Shown: positions 47,117 through 55,251, counted from the stretch's first letter. The stretch: 64,000 nt of DNA from Pseudomonas sp. WS 5079 (GCF_012985465.1 NZ_JAAQWN010000001.1:124001-188000); one strand, 5' to 3'. Translations and numbers: made by a program. Notes: generated by a model not told the origin, from the letters alone.

Positions 47117-48102
47117 CAGCGGTTTTCTTGTTCGCGAGGGTGTGTGGGGCAGGTGTGTTCCGGGCGTTCGGGGGTTTCGCCGAGCAGCCTGTCGAGCAGG
47201 TAGATGGGACGCTGCCTGACCTCGCTCAACGTCGCGCCCAGGTATTCGCCGATCATCGCGATGCCCAGGGCGATGAACGCGGCGATGCCCATGATCACGT
47301 GATGGGAACTGAAGGTGTTGACGCTGACCTGATAGATGATCAGGACCAGGGTCGCGATGAAAATCACCAGGCTGAGCAGGCTGAACCAGCGCAACGGCTT
47401 GCGCGAGAGGGCCAATACACCTTCGATACCCAGGTCGATCAGCGCCAGCGGCCCCCATTTGCTGAGGCCGGCGCTGCGTGGTTCACGGTCGTAGGGCAGC
47501 TCGATAGTATTGAACCCCAGCCAACTGATCAGGCCCTTCATGAACCGTGTGCGCTCGGGCATGCATCGCAGCGCTGCCAGGGGGGCAGGGCCAATCAGAC
47601 GGAAGTCGCTGACGTCGGCAGGCACATCAAACTTGTCGGCCAGGAAGTTCATCAGTTTGTAGTAGAGATGGGCACTGATCCGTTTGCTTGACGTATCAGA
47701 CAGTCGAGTGCGGCGCTGCATATTGACGATATCGCTGCCAGTCAGCCAATGATGAACCATTAATGGAATAAGTTCGGGTGGGTCTTGCAGGTCTGCGTCA
47801 ATAAATAACAACCCATTGCCACCGGCATAATCAATACCGGCGACCATCGCCGCTTCCTTGCCGAAGTTGCGGCTCAGGTTTAGGCAGCGAACCCCCGGTA
47901 CCCGGCAATAACCCGCCAGCAGCGCCAGTGTTTCATCGCGACTGCCGTCGTTTACATACAACACTTCATGGCGAATGGTTAATGTGTCCAGCACAGCCAT
48001 TAATCGTTTATGAAAGAGTGGCAGTACCTTGGCTTCGTTATAACAGCAGACAACCACACTGAGCAGCGGGCGCAGAGGGCGCTCAGGTCTTGATGGGTTC
48101 AT
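47116..48102 (-). CDS. gtrB: GtrB-like undecaprenyl-phosphate glucosyltransferase (GT2)
   Basis: The product has 328 residues. A GT2 domain (LLSVVVCCYNEAKVLPLF, LYVNDGSRDET, LLFIDADLQDPPELIP) is followed by two C-terminal helices (LVIFIATLVLIIYQV and IMGIAAFIALGIAMIGEYLGA). It loads glucose or a related sugar onto undecaprenyl phosphate at the cytoplasmic face. It overlaps gtrA by 20 bases and the next gene by 1. The three genes have the layout of serotype-converting gtr cassettes. Confidence 0.9.
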   Translation of the reverse strand: MNPSRPERPLRPLLSVVVCCYNEAKVLPLFHKRLMAVLDTLTIRHEVLYVNDGSRDETLALLAGYCRVPGVRCLNLSRNFGKEAAMVAGIDYAGGNGLLFIDADLQDPPELIPLMVHHWLTGSDIVNMQRRTRLSDTSSKRISAHLYYKLMNFLADKFDVPADVSDFRLIGPAPLAALRCMPERTRFMKGLISWLGFNTIELPYDREPRSAGLSKWGPLALIDLGIEGVLALSRKPLRWFSLLSLVIFIATLVLIIYQVSVNTFSSHHVIMGIAAFIALGIAMIGEYLGATLSEVRQRPIYLLDRLLGETPERPEHTCPTHPREQENR

Positions 48103-48490
48103 GGCGAAAGCTCCAGTGCTGATTGATTCGGTATGTGAGCAACGTCAGGGCGAGGGTGGTCAGCCCTTGCATCAGCCATAGGTGCTGGGGCCAGAGCGCC
48201 AGCAGCAAGGCCATCAGCCCCAGGTTTGCCGCGTTATAGGCGAGGGCCGTGATGCAAAAGCGCAACCATTGATAAGTATCGGGTGGGCGGGGGGGTGTGA
48301 ACGTCCAGCGTTTGTTGCCTTGGTAACTTACGGCGGTGCCGATTAGTCCGCCCAGTAAAGTCGCTATTAATGCCGGTAGCGCCAACGACAATAACAAAAG
48401 TGTTAGGTAGTGAGCGCCGGTGGCAAGTACTCCAACTGTTAAATAACAAGGTAGTCGCGCGCAGGTGTTGTGGGACGCAGGGGCTGTCAT
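48083..48490 (-). CDS. gtrA: GtrA-like flippase
   Basis: The product has 135 residues and four helices. YLTVGVLATGAHYLTLLLL, GTAVSYQGNKRWTF and AYNAANLGLMALLL match GtrA. It is thought to flip undecaprenyl-phosphate-sugar across the inner membrane for the periplasmic transferase. First in the operon, it has an AT-rich 140-bp upstream gap. No GATC cluster is visible there, so the Dam/OxyR phase variation known for Salmonella gtr operons is not supported. Confidence 0.87.
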   Translation of the reverse strand: MTAPASHNTCARLPCYLTVGVLATGAHYLTLLLLSLALPALIATLLGGLIGTAVSYQGNKRWTFTPPRPPDTYQWLRFCITALAYNAANLGLMALLLALWPQHLWLMQGLTTLALTLLTYRINQHWSFRHEPIKT

Positions 48491-48627
48491 CGAGAGAGTT
48501 ACACGTATTCAAGAGTCTGTATGGTGCTGACTTTAACGACTCATGAATGTGCAAATGTGAAAAAGATGTTTGAAGTGGCTCATATTGCCAAAGTGTAATT
48601 TTAGTGTTGGCTAGTTGTTATAAGTCA

Positions 48628-48662
48628 CCTATAGAAAGGGGCAGTCGGTCCCTTTCTATAGG
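48628..48662 (-). terminator. Long perfect hairpin after mntP
   Basis: CCTATAGAAAGGG and CCCTTTCTATAGG are a perfect 13-bp inverted repeat around a 9-base loop, starting 13 bases after the mntP stop. There is no long T-tract, but position and strength suggest a transcript end for mntP, separating it from the gtr operon on the same strand. Confidence 0.65.
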
Positions 48663-48674
48663 AAAGATGGAGGA

Positions 48675-49238
48675 TTAGACCGACAGGTGCTCATACAAAA
48701 TCGTTGCACCCACAATCATCAGCACGACCCCGCCCACGATCTCTGCACGTTTGCCGAACATCGTGCCGAGGACCCGGCCGAGCATCACACCAATGGTGAC
48801 CATGGTCATGGTCGCCAGGCCGATGGCGGCAGCGGCCACCCAGATGTTCACATCGACAAACGCCAGGCCGACGCCCACCGCGAGGGCATCGATGCTGGTG
48901 GCAAATGCGGTGACGGCAAGGACCAGGAAGGAGTGCTGGGCGCTTTTCTCTTCGGCCTCGTCTTCGTGCTTGAGGCCGTTGTAAATCATGTGCAGGCCCA
49001 GTACCACCAGCAAGGTGAAGGCGATCCAGTGGTCCCAGTCTGCCACCCAGCGCGTGGCGGCCTGGCCGATCAGCCAGCCGATAATCGGGGTGATCGCTTC
49101 GATGACGCCGAAAATCAAACCGGTACGCAGCGCTTCCGACAGGCGTGGTTTGTGCAGGCTGGAGCCTTTGCCGATCGCGGCGGCAAAGGCGTCGGTGGAC
49201 ATGGCCAGGGCCAGGAGAATGAGGGAAACAGGATTCAC
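48675..49238 (-). CDS. mntP: MntP manganese efflux protein
   Basis: The product has 187 residues and six helices. The two MntP signatures are [17 protein letters not shown] (helix 1) and [20 protein letters not shown] (helix 4), with the Asp residues that bind Mn2+. It exports excess manganese. The start is GTG at 49238 with GGAAGAG 6 bases upstream; the frame stays open to 49325, which lies inside the riboswitch and is not used. Confidence 0.92.
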   Translation of the reverse strand: MNPVSLILLALAMSTDAFAAAIGKGSSLHKPRLSEALRTGLIFGVIEAITPIIGWLIGQAATRWVADWDHWIAFTLLVVLGLHMIYNGLKHEDEAEEKSAQHSFLVLAVTAFATSIDALAVGVGLAFVDVNIWVAAAAIGLATMTMVTIGVMLGRVLGTMFGKRAEIVGGVVLMIVGATILYEHLSV

Positions 49239-49304
49239 GGGCGCTCTTCCAGTCGGGCTATGAGTCAACGACACAACCACACGCCCGACTTTAGGCATGG
49301 ATGT

Positions 49305-49410
49305 GTCGCTGGTCTCACCAACCAAAAGGTGTTCGTACCACGGCAGGTTGCCGAGAATGTTGATACGAACGCTTGCGAAAGACTCGCAAGCAGGCTACTC
49401 CCCAACGAGG
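49305..49410 (-). promoter_or_regulatory. yybP-ykoY manganese riboswitch upstream of mntP
   Basis: Read on the minus strand, the leader contains the class hallmarks in order: GGGGAGTAGCC near 49402, GTATCAACATTCTCGGCAAC at about 49365-49346, GTGGTAC, and GGTGAGACC near 49310, about 70 bases before the GTG start. These match the Mn2+-sensing yybP-ykoY aptamer that controls mntP and alx in E. coli. Manganese binding should turn mntP on. Boundaries are approximate. Confidence 0.85.
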
Positions 49411-49467
49411 TGCGGGATCTTATGCGGGCAAACATGAAAAAAACGTCAAAACCGCCCCGCGGGCTGC

Positions 49468-50425
49468 TCAACCTTTAGGAAGCGGCGCGCCCTCGTTGAT
49501 CCGCAGTTCAGCGCACAGCCCGCCCTGGGGCAGGTTGTACAGCTGCAAGGTGCTGCCGATCTTGCTGACGATCATCTGCACAATCGCCAGGCCCAGCCCG
49601 GCGCCATTGGCATGCCCCTGGCTGTAGAACCGCTCGAACAGGCGCGCATATTGACCTTCGTCGATACCCGGGCCGGCGTCCTCGACACTGATGTACACCG
49701 CCCCCGACGCCTGCGGTTGCACCTGCACGCGAACCTCGCTGCCGGGTGGGGCGAAGTTCAGCGCATTGGTCACCAGATTCTGCAGGGCGATCGCCAGGGC
49801 GACGGGGTCGGTCTTGACCAGGCAGTGGTGGTCGCTGTCGAGGATCAACTCGATACCCTTTGCCAGCGCCAGGGGCGTCGGTTCGGCCAGTTCCTCACGC
49901 ACCAGCGCGGTCAGTTCCACATCGCATCGATCGGGGTTGGCCAGGCGCGGCTCGATACGCGCCATGGTCAGCAACTGGCTGGCAATGCGTGTGGCGCGGT
50001 CGACGGCGCTGACCAGGAACTCGAGAGCTTCCTCCCGTTGTTGTGGGGTGCTGGCCAACTGGGCGTTCTGCGCATGGATCCGCAGGATCGCCAGGGGCGT
50101 GCGCAATTCGTGGGCCGCATCGGCGATAAAACGGCGCTCCCGCGCCAGCAGGTTGTCGATCTGTTGCAACAGGCGATTGAGCGCGGTCTGCATGGGCTCC
50201 AGGTCGTGGGGCAGGGGGCGCAGGTTGAGCGGCTTGAGGGTTTCGGTATTGCGGCCACGGATGGTGTGGGCCATTGCGCGTAACGGCTGCAACCCCCAAC
50301 CGATGGTCAGCCAGATCAAGGCGGCCAACAGCGGCACGCCAATCACACTGGGCCACAGCGTATGGCCGACGATGCGCTGGATCAGGTCCTGGCGGATGTC
50401 ATCCCGCTCGCCCACCCAGATCTGT
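49468..50425 (-). pseudogene. Sensor histidine kinase lacking its N-terminus
   Basis: The C-terminal part is intact: a helix (PSVIGVPLLAALIWLTIGW), a HAMP-like linker, the phosphorylation site AAHELRTPLA, the N box NLVTNALNFAP, VEDAGPGID and GAGLGLAIVQMI. This is a QseC/TctE-like kinase. Upstream of about 50425 the frame runs on, but only as the antisense of a sulfatase fragment. The first membrane helix, the sensor domain and any partner response regulator are missing. It is probably not functional, though the frame itself has no stop. Confidence 0.75.
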
Positions 50426-51142
50426 TTTTCTACGACACGCTCAAGGCCGGGCAGGCGCAGTTCGATGAGCAGCAGGTGCGCGAGCATTATCCGGTGGTTG
50501 CCCATTACCTGGGCGTGGACCGCCCAGACCCGCAAAGCCTGACGTTCGCGCGTGAGCAAAAGGCGCAGCCGTACCGGCTTGGCACCACGCCGAACGTGAT
50601 GTTTGTGATGCTTGAATCCCTTGGCACCAGTGCGGTCGGCGTCTATGGCAACCCCCTGGACCCGACGCCAAACCTTGACCGGCTGGCGAGCCAGAGCTGG
50701 TTCTTCAAGCATTTCTATGTGCCGGTCACCGGCACCGCAAAGACTGTGTGGGCGAGCATCACGGGCGTACCGGATGTCACGCGTCAGGAGACGGCGACCC
50801 GCCACCCTCTGATCACTCGCCAGCACACGCTGATCAACGCTTTCACCGATTACCAGAAGCTGTACATGATTGGCGGTAACGCCGGGTGGGCCAATATCAA
50901 TGCGTTGATCCAGCAAAGTATCGATGGCGTGCGCTTGTATGAAGAACGCGACTGGCAGTCGCCGCGAGTGGATGTGTGGGGCATCTCCGATCTGGACCTG
51001 TTCAAGGAAAGCGACCGGATCCTGCGCGATCTGCCCCAGGGAATGTAGCGGCGCAAAACCCCGAGCAATTCCAACGCCTGGTCGACCTGACCCGGGGCCT
51101 GCATGAAAGCGCGCGGTTGATGCTGTACCGTAATGTGCGCTG
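50413..51142 (+). pseudogene. Sulfatase/LTA-synthase-like phosphotransferase, decayed fragment
   Basis: The frame HPDLFFYDTLKAGQ through TPNVMFVMLESLGTSAVGVYG (the metal/Thr region of the alkaline-phosphatase fold) and PVTGTAKTVWASITG is a piece of a large membrane sulfatase. The N-terminal membrane helices are gone. The frame stops at 51048, and the typical C-terminal end reappears in another frame at 51047-51142 (AAQNPEQFQRLVDLTRG...), so an internal piece has been deleted with a frameshift. It abuts the kinase fragment at about 50413-50425. Confidence 0.75.
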
Positions 51143-51146
51143 ATGG

Positions 51147-51575
51147 TGGCTGGCAGACCGCAAATCGCCGGCAAGCCAGCTCCTACATTTGATTGGTGAT
51201 GTGGCGCAGATTCTCAGCCCTGCCGCGCCCCCTGTAGGAGCGGGCTTGCCCGCGATGGCGGTGGTTTAGCCGCTGCATCTGGTGGCTGGTAGACCGCTAT
51301 CGCCGGCAAGCCAGCTCCTACATTTGATTGGTGATGTGGCGCAGATTCTCAACCCTGCCGCACCCTCTGTAGGAGCGGGCTTGCCCGCGATGGCGGTGGT
51401 TCAGCCGCAGCATGCGGTGGCTGGTAGACCGCTATCGCCGGCAAGCCGGCTCCTACATTTGATTGGTGATGTGGCGTAGATTCTCAGCCCTGCCGCGCCC
51501 CCTTTAGGAGCGGGCTTGCCCGCGATGGCGGTGGTTCGTGGTAGACCGCCATTGCAGGCAATCCAGCTTGGGGTC
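51147..51575. repeat. Tandem REPIN array, about 135-bp period
   Basis: Three full units and a shortened fourth, with the core AGACCG recurring at 51155, 51291, 51426 and 51543. Each unit has a left arm CCGGCAAGCCAGCTCCTAC, a shared spacer GATTGGTGATGTGGCG and a right arm TAGGAGCGGGCTTGCC...GATGGCGGTGG. Units are nearly identical, which points to recent amplification. Confidence 0.88.
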
Positions 51576-51598
51576 TGTGCGAATTCTCCTGCTGGTGC

Positions 51599-54064
51599 TT
51601 AGAAGGAGTATTTGGCCGTTACCGTGAAGTTACGCGGGTCACCAAACACGTCGTACGGGCTCCAGGTCGAGTTGCTGGCGATACCCTGGTAGTATTTTTT
51701 GTCGAAGACGTTATTGATGTTCAGTTGGGTATCCAGATGTTTATTCACCTGGTAACCCGCCATCAGTCCGACCAAGGCGTAGGCATCCTGTTCGATATGG
51801 AACTTGCCAAACACGTTGCTGCCTTTGTTGAACGTTGCGCTCTGGCTATAAAGGTTGGCGCCGATGCGCCACTGGCTCATGTCGCCTTGCAGATGGTAGG
51901 TGGTATTGGCCTTGAACATATGGCGCGGGACGTCGGTGTCGAACAGGCTGCCTTCCTTGCTCTTGTCCGCATCTTTTTCGTACTTGGCCTGGGCGAAGGT
52001 GTAGCCGGCAGCCACTTGCCAGTTGGGCGTCAGGGCACCGTTGATTTCCAGCTCCAGGCCCTGGCTGCGCACCTTGCCGGCGGCTTCATAGCAGCCGTAG
52101 CTGCCGGCGGGGATCACTCGGCAGACACTGGCGTCGGCCACTTCCGCTGCACGGTTGAGCTGGTCGATCTGGAACAGCGAAGCGCTGGCGTTCAGCGCGC
52201 CGCCGAAGTACTCGCCCTTGATGCCCACTTCGTAGTTTTCGCCGGTGATCGGCTTGATTCCGGCACCTTCACCGTTCTTCTCGGTCTGGGGCTGGAAGAT
52301 GTCGGTGTAGCTGGCATACACCGAGTGGTTGTCGTCCAGGTCATAGATAACCCCGGCATAGCGGGTGACGTGGCGCACTTCCCGGGTTTTGCCCGAGGTG
52401 TAGTACTGGTCGTTGGTCTGGTCATAGATCGAGGTGGCGTCGTACCAGTCCAGGCGCGCGCCGAGAATGACTTTCAGCGGGTCGGCCAGGTTCCAGCGGG
52501 TGGTCAGGTAGAGACCTTCCTGATCCACTTTGTCATTGAGGGAGTAAACGTCCGGAACGGTCGGTCTAGCCAGGCCCTTGGGGCTGAAGCCGTTGATGTC
52601 CGGCACGCTGATGAACACGTGGCCGCCGGTGGCCTCGGTCTTGAGCTGGCGCTTGCTGGCGCCCACCACCAATTCATGCTGGCGACCTAGCAGCGAGAAA
52701 GGTCCGCTGGCGAAAAAATCATAGGTGGACTGATCAAAATCACGGCCCTGGTTGAAGACGCGCTGGCGGTAGGTGGCGTCGTTGTTGCGTTCGAGGACGG
52801 CGCCCATCATCTTGAATTCCGACCAGTTCTTCGAGGCGCCCAGGTGCAGGCGCCAGTCGTTGTCGAAGCGCTGGTCCAGTTCGACGAACACCGTCTTATT
52901 GTCGACGTCCTGGTGCGACCAGCTATAGCCGAAGGTCTTGGAGCGCGAGAAGCCCATGTGGCTACCGTCGGTGTTCACCGGCAAGCCGCCCCAGTTGATG
53001 TTGTTATTGTCGTTCTGGTCGGACGCCCCCACGGTCAGGGTCGTGCTGTCGCTCAGGTCGAACTCGCTGATGCCGTAGAACACGCCGCGTTCGCGCCCGG
53101 CGTAATCCTGATAGCTGTCCTTGTCGTTGTAGGCGCCGACAAAGCGCCCGCGTACCGTGCCGCTGGCATTGACCGGGCCGGAAACATCCAGCTCGCTGCG
53201 GTAGTTGTCCCAACTGCCGGCACTGCCACTGATACTGGCCTGGAATTCCTTGGTGGGGCGTTTGCGTACCATGTTGATGGCGGCCGACGGATTGCCGGCG
53301 CCCTGCATCATGCCGGTGGCGCCGCGCACCACTTCGACGCGGTCGTAGGGGGCCAGGTCGGCAGTGGCGACCCAGTCGGCGTTGTAAGTGGTGGGCAGGC
53401 CGTCAAACATCAGGTTGGTGATGGGGAAACCACGGGCGAAATACTCGCTGTTGGCCGGGCGCGAGGCCGACAAGCGCAGCCCGGGCGTGGCCTGGACCAC
53501 ATCGTCAAGGCTGCGCATGCCCTGGTCGTCCATGCGCTGGCGGGTGATCACCGTCACCGACTGCGGCGTCTCGCGCAGGGACAACGGCAGCTTGGTCGCA
53601 GTCTGCATCGCCCCTGTGGTGTAGGAACCGCTGTTTTCAGTGGTCGAGCCCAGGGCCAGGCCGCTGACGGTGGTCGCGCCCAGTTCAACAGCGCCGGTGG
53701 CTTGGCTGCGCGGTATCAGCAGGTAGTTGCCGCTGGCATTGCGCGTAACGGCCAGACCACTGTCAACCAGCAGGCGGTCCAGACCCTCATGCACCCCAAA
53801 GTCACCCCGCAGCGCCGGCGCGCGCTTGCCCTGCACCAGGGCCGGATCAAAGGGCAGGGTGATCCCGGCTACCTGGGCGAAGCTGTTGAGCGACTCTTCC
53901 AGCGCCCCCGCGGCCAGGTCGTAGTGGCGGCTATCGGCCTGTTCGGCCTGCACGGCAAAGCTGGCCAGCACCAGGCTGCTCATGCCACCCAGCAAAATGC
54001 TCTGGAGGGTGAGCGCAAGAACGCTGCGTTGCAGGGGCCGGGGGGGATTCAAAGGGTGGGACAT
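51599..54064 (-). CDS. TonB-dependent siderophore receptor with N-terminal signalling domain
   Basis: The product has 821 residues: signal peptide to about 40, a secretin/TonB short N-terminal (STN) domain (YDLAAGALEESLNSFAQVAG to GNYLLIPRS), a plug with ETPQSVTVITRQRMDDQGM and VEVVRGATGMMQGAGNPSAAINMVRKRP, and a 22-strand barrel ending in AKYSF. This is the FpvA/FhuA-like ferric-siderophore type, and the STN domain implies control through an anti-sigma factor and ECF sigma. No such pair adjoins it. AAGGAG lies 10 bases before the ATG, but the prophage begins 30 bases upstream, so its native promoter is missing here. Confidence 0.9.
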   Translation of the reverse strand: MSHPLNPPRPLQRSVLALTLQSILLGGMSSLVLASFAVQAEQADSRHYDLAAGALEESLNSFAQVAGITLPFDPALVQGKRAPALRGDFGVHEGLDRLLVDSGLAVTRNASGNYLLIPRSQATGAVELGATTVSGLALGSTTENSGSYTTGAMQTATKLPLSLRETPQSVTVITRQRMDDQGMRSLDDVVQATPGLRLSASRPANSEYFARGFPITNLMFDGLPTTYNADWVATADLAPYDRVEVVRGATGMMQGAGNPSAAINMVRKRPTKEFQASISGSAGSWDNYRSELDVSGPVNASGTVRGRFVGAYNDKDSYQDYAGRERGVFYGISEFDLSDSTTLTVGASDQNDNNNINWGGLPVNTDGSHMGFSRSKTFGYSWSHQDVDNKTVFVELDQRFDNDWRLHLGASKNWSEFKMMGAVLERNNDATYRQRVFNQGRDFDQSTYDFFASGPFSLLGRQHELVVGASKRQLKTEATGGHVFISVPDINGFSPKGLARPTVPDVYSLNDKVDQEGLYLTTRWNLADPLKVILGARLDWYDATSIYDQTNDQYYTSGKTREVRHVTRYAGVIYDLDDNHSVYASYTDIFQPQTEKNGEGAGIKPITGENYEVGIKGEYFGGALNASASLFQIDQLNRAAEVADASVCRVIPAGSYGCYEAAGKVRSQGLELEINGALTPNWQVAAGYTFAQAKYEKDADKSKEGSLFDTDVPRHMFKANTTYHLQGDMSQWRIGANLYSQSATFNKGSNVFGKFHIEQDAYALVGLMAGYQVNKHLDTQLNINNVFDKKYYQGIASNSTWSPYDVFGDPRNFTVTAKYSF

Positions 54065-54094
54065 GAACGGTAAGCTCCTTTCGAATGACGAGGT

Positions 54095-54144
54095 TGATGC
54101 CGAGCGCGAAAAACTCGCGCTCTAATCTGAGATAAATGGCTTCA
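54095..54144. repeat. Sequence resembling the right end of phage Mu (transposase-binding end)
   Basis: The stretch starts TGATGCCGAGCGCGAAAAAC, 16 of 20 matching the first 20 bases of the Mu right end as I recall them. GATAAATG follows at 54131-54138, one base off its Mu position (36-43). A perfect 8-bp hairpin, GAGCGCGA/TCGCGCTC (54102-54122), is included. The host boundary would be 54094/54095, with GAGGT (54090-54094) as the predicted 5-bp duplication. Confidence 0.55.
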
Positions 54145-54173
54145 GTTTTTTTTGCACCGGTTGCAACAGAATA

Positions 54174-54968
54174 TCAAAACAGACCGGCAGGTTCGGCCTG
54201 AATGTCCCAGCTGAAGATCAGCACCTCCTTCGCATCACTCCCTTTGCCACCTCCGACCGTGTACTTGATATCGGTGGACTCCATGTGAAAGCCAGCAAAC
54301 ACCCTGCGAATGTCCGGGTGGTCATTGAGGCTGATGATGGCCTTTCCCTTGATCTCGCCCAGGAGCTTGGCCATGGCCTCATATTGCTCTATCCCAAAGG
54401 GAACGCCGTAGCCCTCGGTCTGCCAATACGGTGGATCACAGTAAAACAACGTGTGTTCACGGTCGTACTTCTTCATTACTTCCTGCCAGCCCAGGTGTTC
54501 TATATAGGTGCTGCTAAGGCGTAGATGCGCTGCTGACAATGTCTCTTCCAGCCGCAACAGGTTGAGTCCTGGAGGCGTAGTGGTCGCCGTGCCGTAGGTT
54601 TGCCCATCAACACGACCACCGAAGGCGGATTGCTGCAGATAATAGAACCTGGCTGCCCGCTGGATATCGGTGAGAGTTTCAGGCCTGGTCATCTGTAACC
54701 ACTTGAACACCTGACGGCTCGATAAAGCCCACTTGAACTGTCTGACAAACTCCTCAAGGTGGTTCTGCACTACACGGTAGAGGTTGATCAGGTCACCGTT
54801 GACATCATTAAGCACCTCAACTTCTGCCGGTACCGGCCGGAGAAAGAATAGTGCTGCGCCTCCCGCGAACGGTTCGACGTAGCAGCTATGCGCGGGAAAC
54901 AGCGGAAAAATCCTGTCGGCAAGACGGCGTTTGCCACCTATCCAGGGGATGATCGGTTGAGCGTACAT
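54174..54968 (-). CDS. dam: Phage DNA adenine methylase (D12 class, Dam-like)
   Basis: The product has 264 residues. SAM motif IIPWIGGKRRLADRI at the start, YVEPFAGGAALFF, then NDVNGDLINLYRVVQ, and the catalytic YCDPPYWQTEGYG near residue 183 identify an N6-adenine methyltransferase. It would methylate phage DNA to escape restriction, the job done by Mom in Mu. AGGAGG sits 7 bases before ATG 54968 but is held in a hairpin with the preceding com sequence. The upstream frame to 55055 is the com region. Target sequence is not predictable, though the family usually methylates GATC. Confidence 0.9.
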   Translation of the reverse strand: MYAQPIIPWIGGKRRLADRIFPLFPAHSCYVEPFAGGAALFFLRPVPAEVEVLNDVNGDLINLYRVVQNHLEEFVRQFKWALSSRQVFKWLQMTRPETLTDIQRAARFYYLQQSAFGGRVDGQTYGTATTTPPGLNLLRLEETLSAAHLRLSSTYIEHLGWQEVMKKYDREHTLFYCDPPYWQTEGYGVPFGIEQYEAMAKLLGEIKGKAIISLNDHPDIRRVFAGFHMESTDIKYTVGGGKGSDAKEVLIFSWDIQAEPAGLF

Positions 54969-55132
54969 GTTGCCTCCTGAAGGCCTTGGGCGCTCGATGG
55001 CGATATCAGGAGGCTCTCGGCCTTCAAATGGTTGAGTGTTCGACAACGTGGGCATTTGATCTGTAATTCAATGAATCCACTTACAGCGGCGAGCTTCCGA
55101 CCACATTGGCCGCAACGTATCTCTTGCATCAT
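54938..55132 (-). CDS. com: Com-like zinc-finger translational regulator
   Basis: The product has 64 residues starting MMQEIRCGQCGRKLAAV. Two CxxC pairs (CGQC and CPRC) form the Com zinc finger; IELQIKCPRCRTLNHLKAE is the RNA-binding core. In Mu, Com binds the mom mRNA and opens the start site. Here com overlaps dam by 31 bases, and the dam site is inside its reading frame. The longer frame to 55255 is not needed; ATG 55132 or 55129 is the family start. Confidence 0.88.
   Translation of the reverse strand: MMQEIRCGQCGRKLAAVSGFIELQIKCPRCRTLNHLKAESLLISPSSAQGLQEATCTLNRSSPG
54972..55014 (-). promoter_or_regulatory. Hairpin sequestering the dam ribosome-binding site
   Basis: On the mRNA GCCTCCTGA (55014-55006) pairs perfectly with TCAGGAGGC (54980-54972), 9 bp across a 25-base loop. 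The 3' arm contains the entire AGGAGG of dam. This is a translation-inhibitory structure of the Mu mom kind and lies within the com frame. Confidence 0.75.
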
Positions 55133-55167
55133 CTGCAAACCTTTTGCACTTCTGCTAGGCTTCCCCA

Positions 55168-55179
55168 GCTCACGTGAGC
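55168..55179. promoter_or_regulatory. Perfect palindrome upstream of com
   Basis: GCTCACGTGAGC is a perfect 12-bp palindrome, 36 bases before com. It may be an operator for com-dam transcription. It is short and no binding protein can be named. Confidence 0.35.
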
Positions 55180-55228
55180 GGGAGGGCCTTGGCTGGCTTG
55201 CAGGCTTTATCTGCCAGTTGGCGGTTGG

Positions 55229-55251
55229 CCCCAGTGTCTCTAGCACTGGGG
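55229..55251. terminator. Hairpin between fibre-assembly gene and com
   Basis: CCCCAGTG and CACTGGGG pair around a 7-base loop, in the 171-bp gap. No T-run follows on the minus strand, so it may only attenuate late tail transcription before com-dam. Confidence 0.45.

Noticed and set aside
49468..51174. A full-length 568-residue kinase gene
   Set aside because: The part above about 50425 is antisense of the sulfatase fragment and lacks any membrane or sensor region, so the kinase is truncated rather than novel.
51147..51575. Regular repeats as a CRISPR array
   Set aside because: The repeat units are about 135 bp of REP hairpin pairs with nearly identical spacers, and no cas genes are nearby.
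54152..54166. TTGCACCGGTTGCAA as a terminator after dam
   Set aside because: The repeat is imperfect, and on the minus strand it is followed by A residues, not T, so it cannot be an intrinsic terminator for dam.
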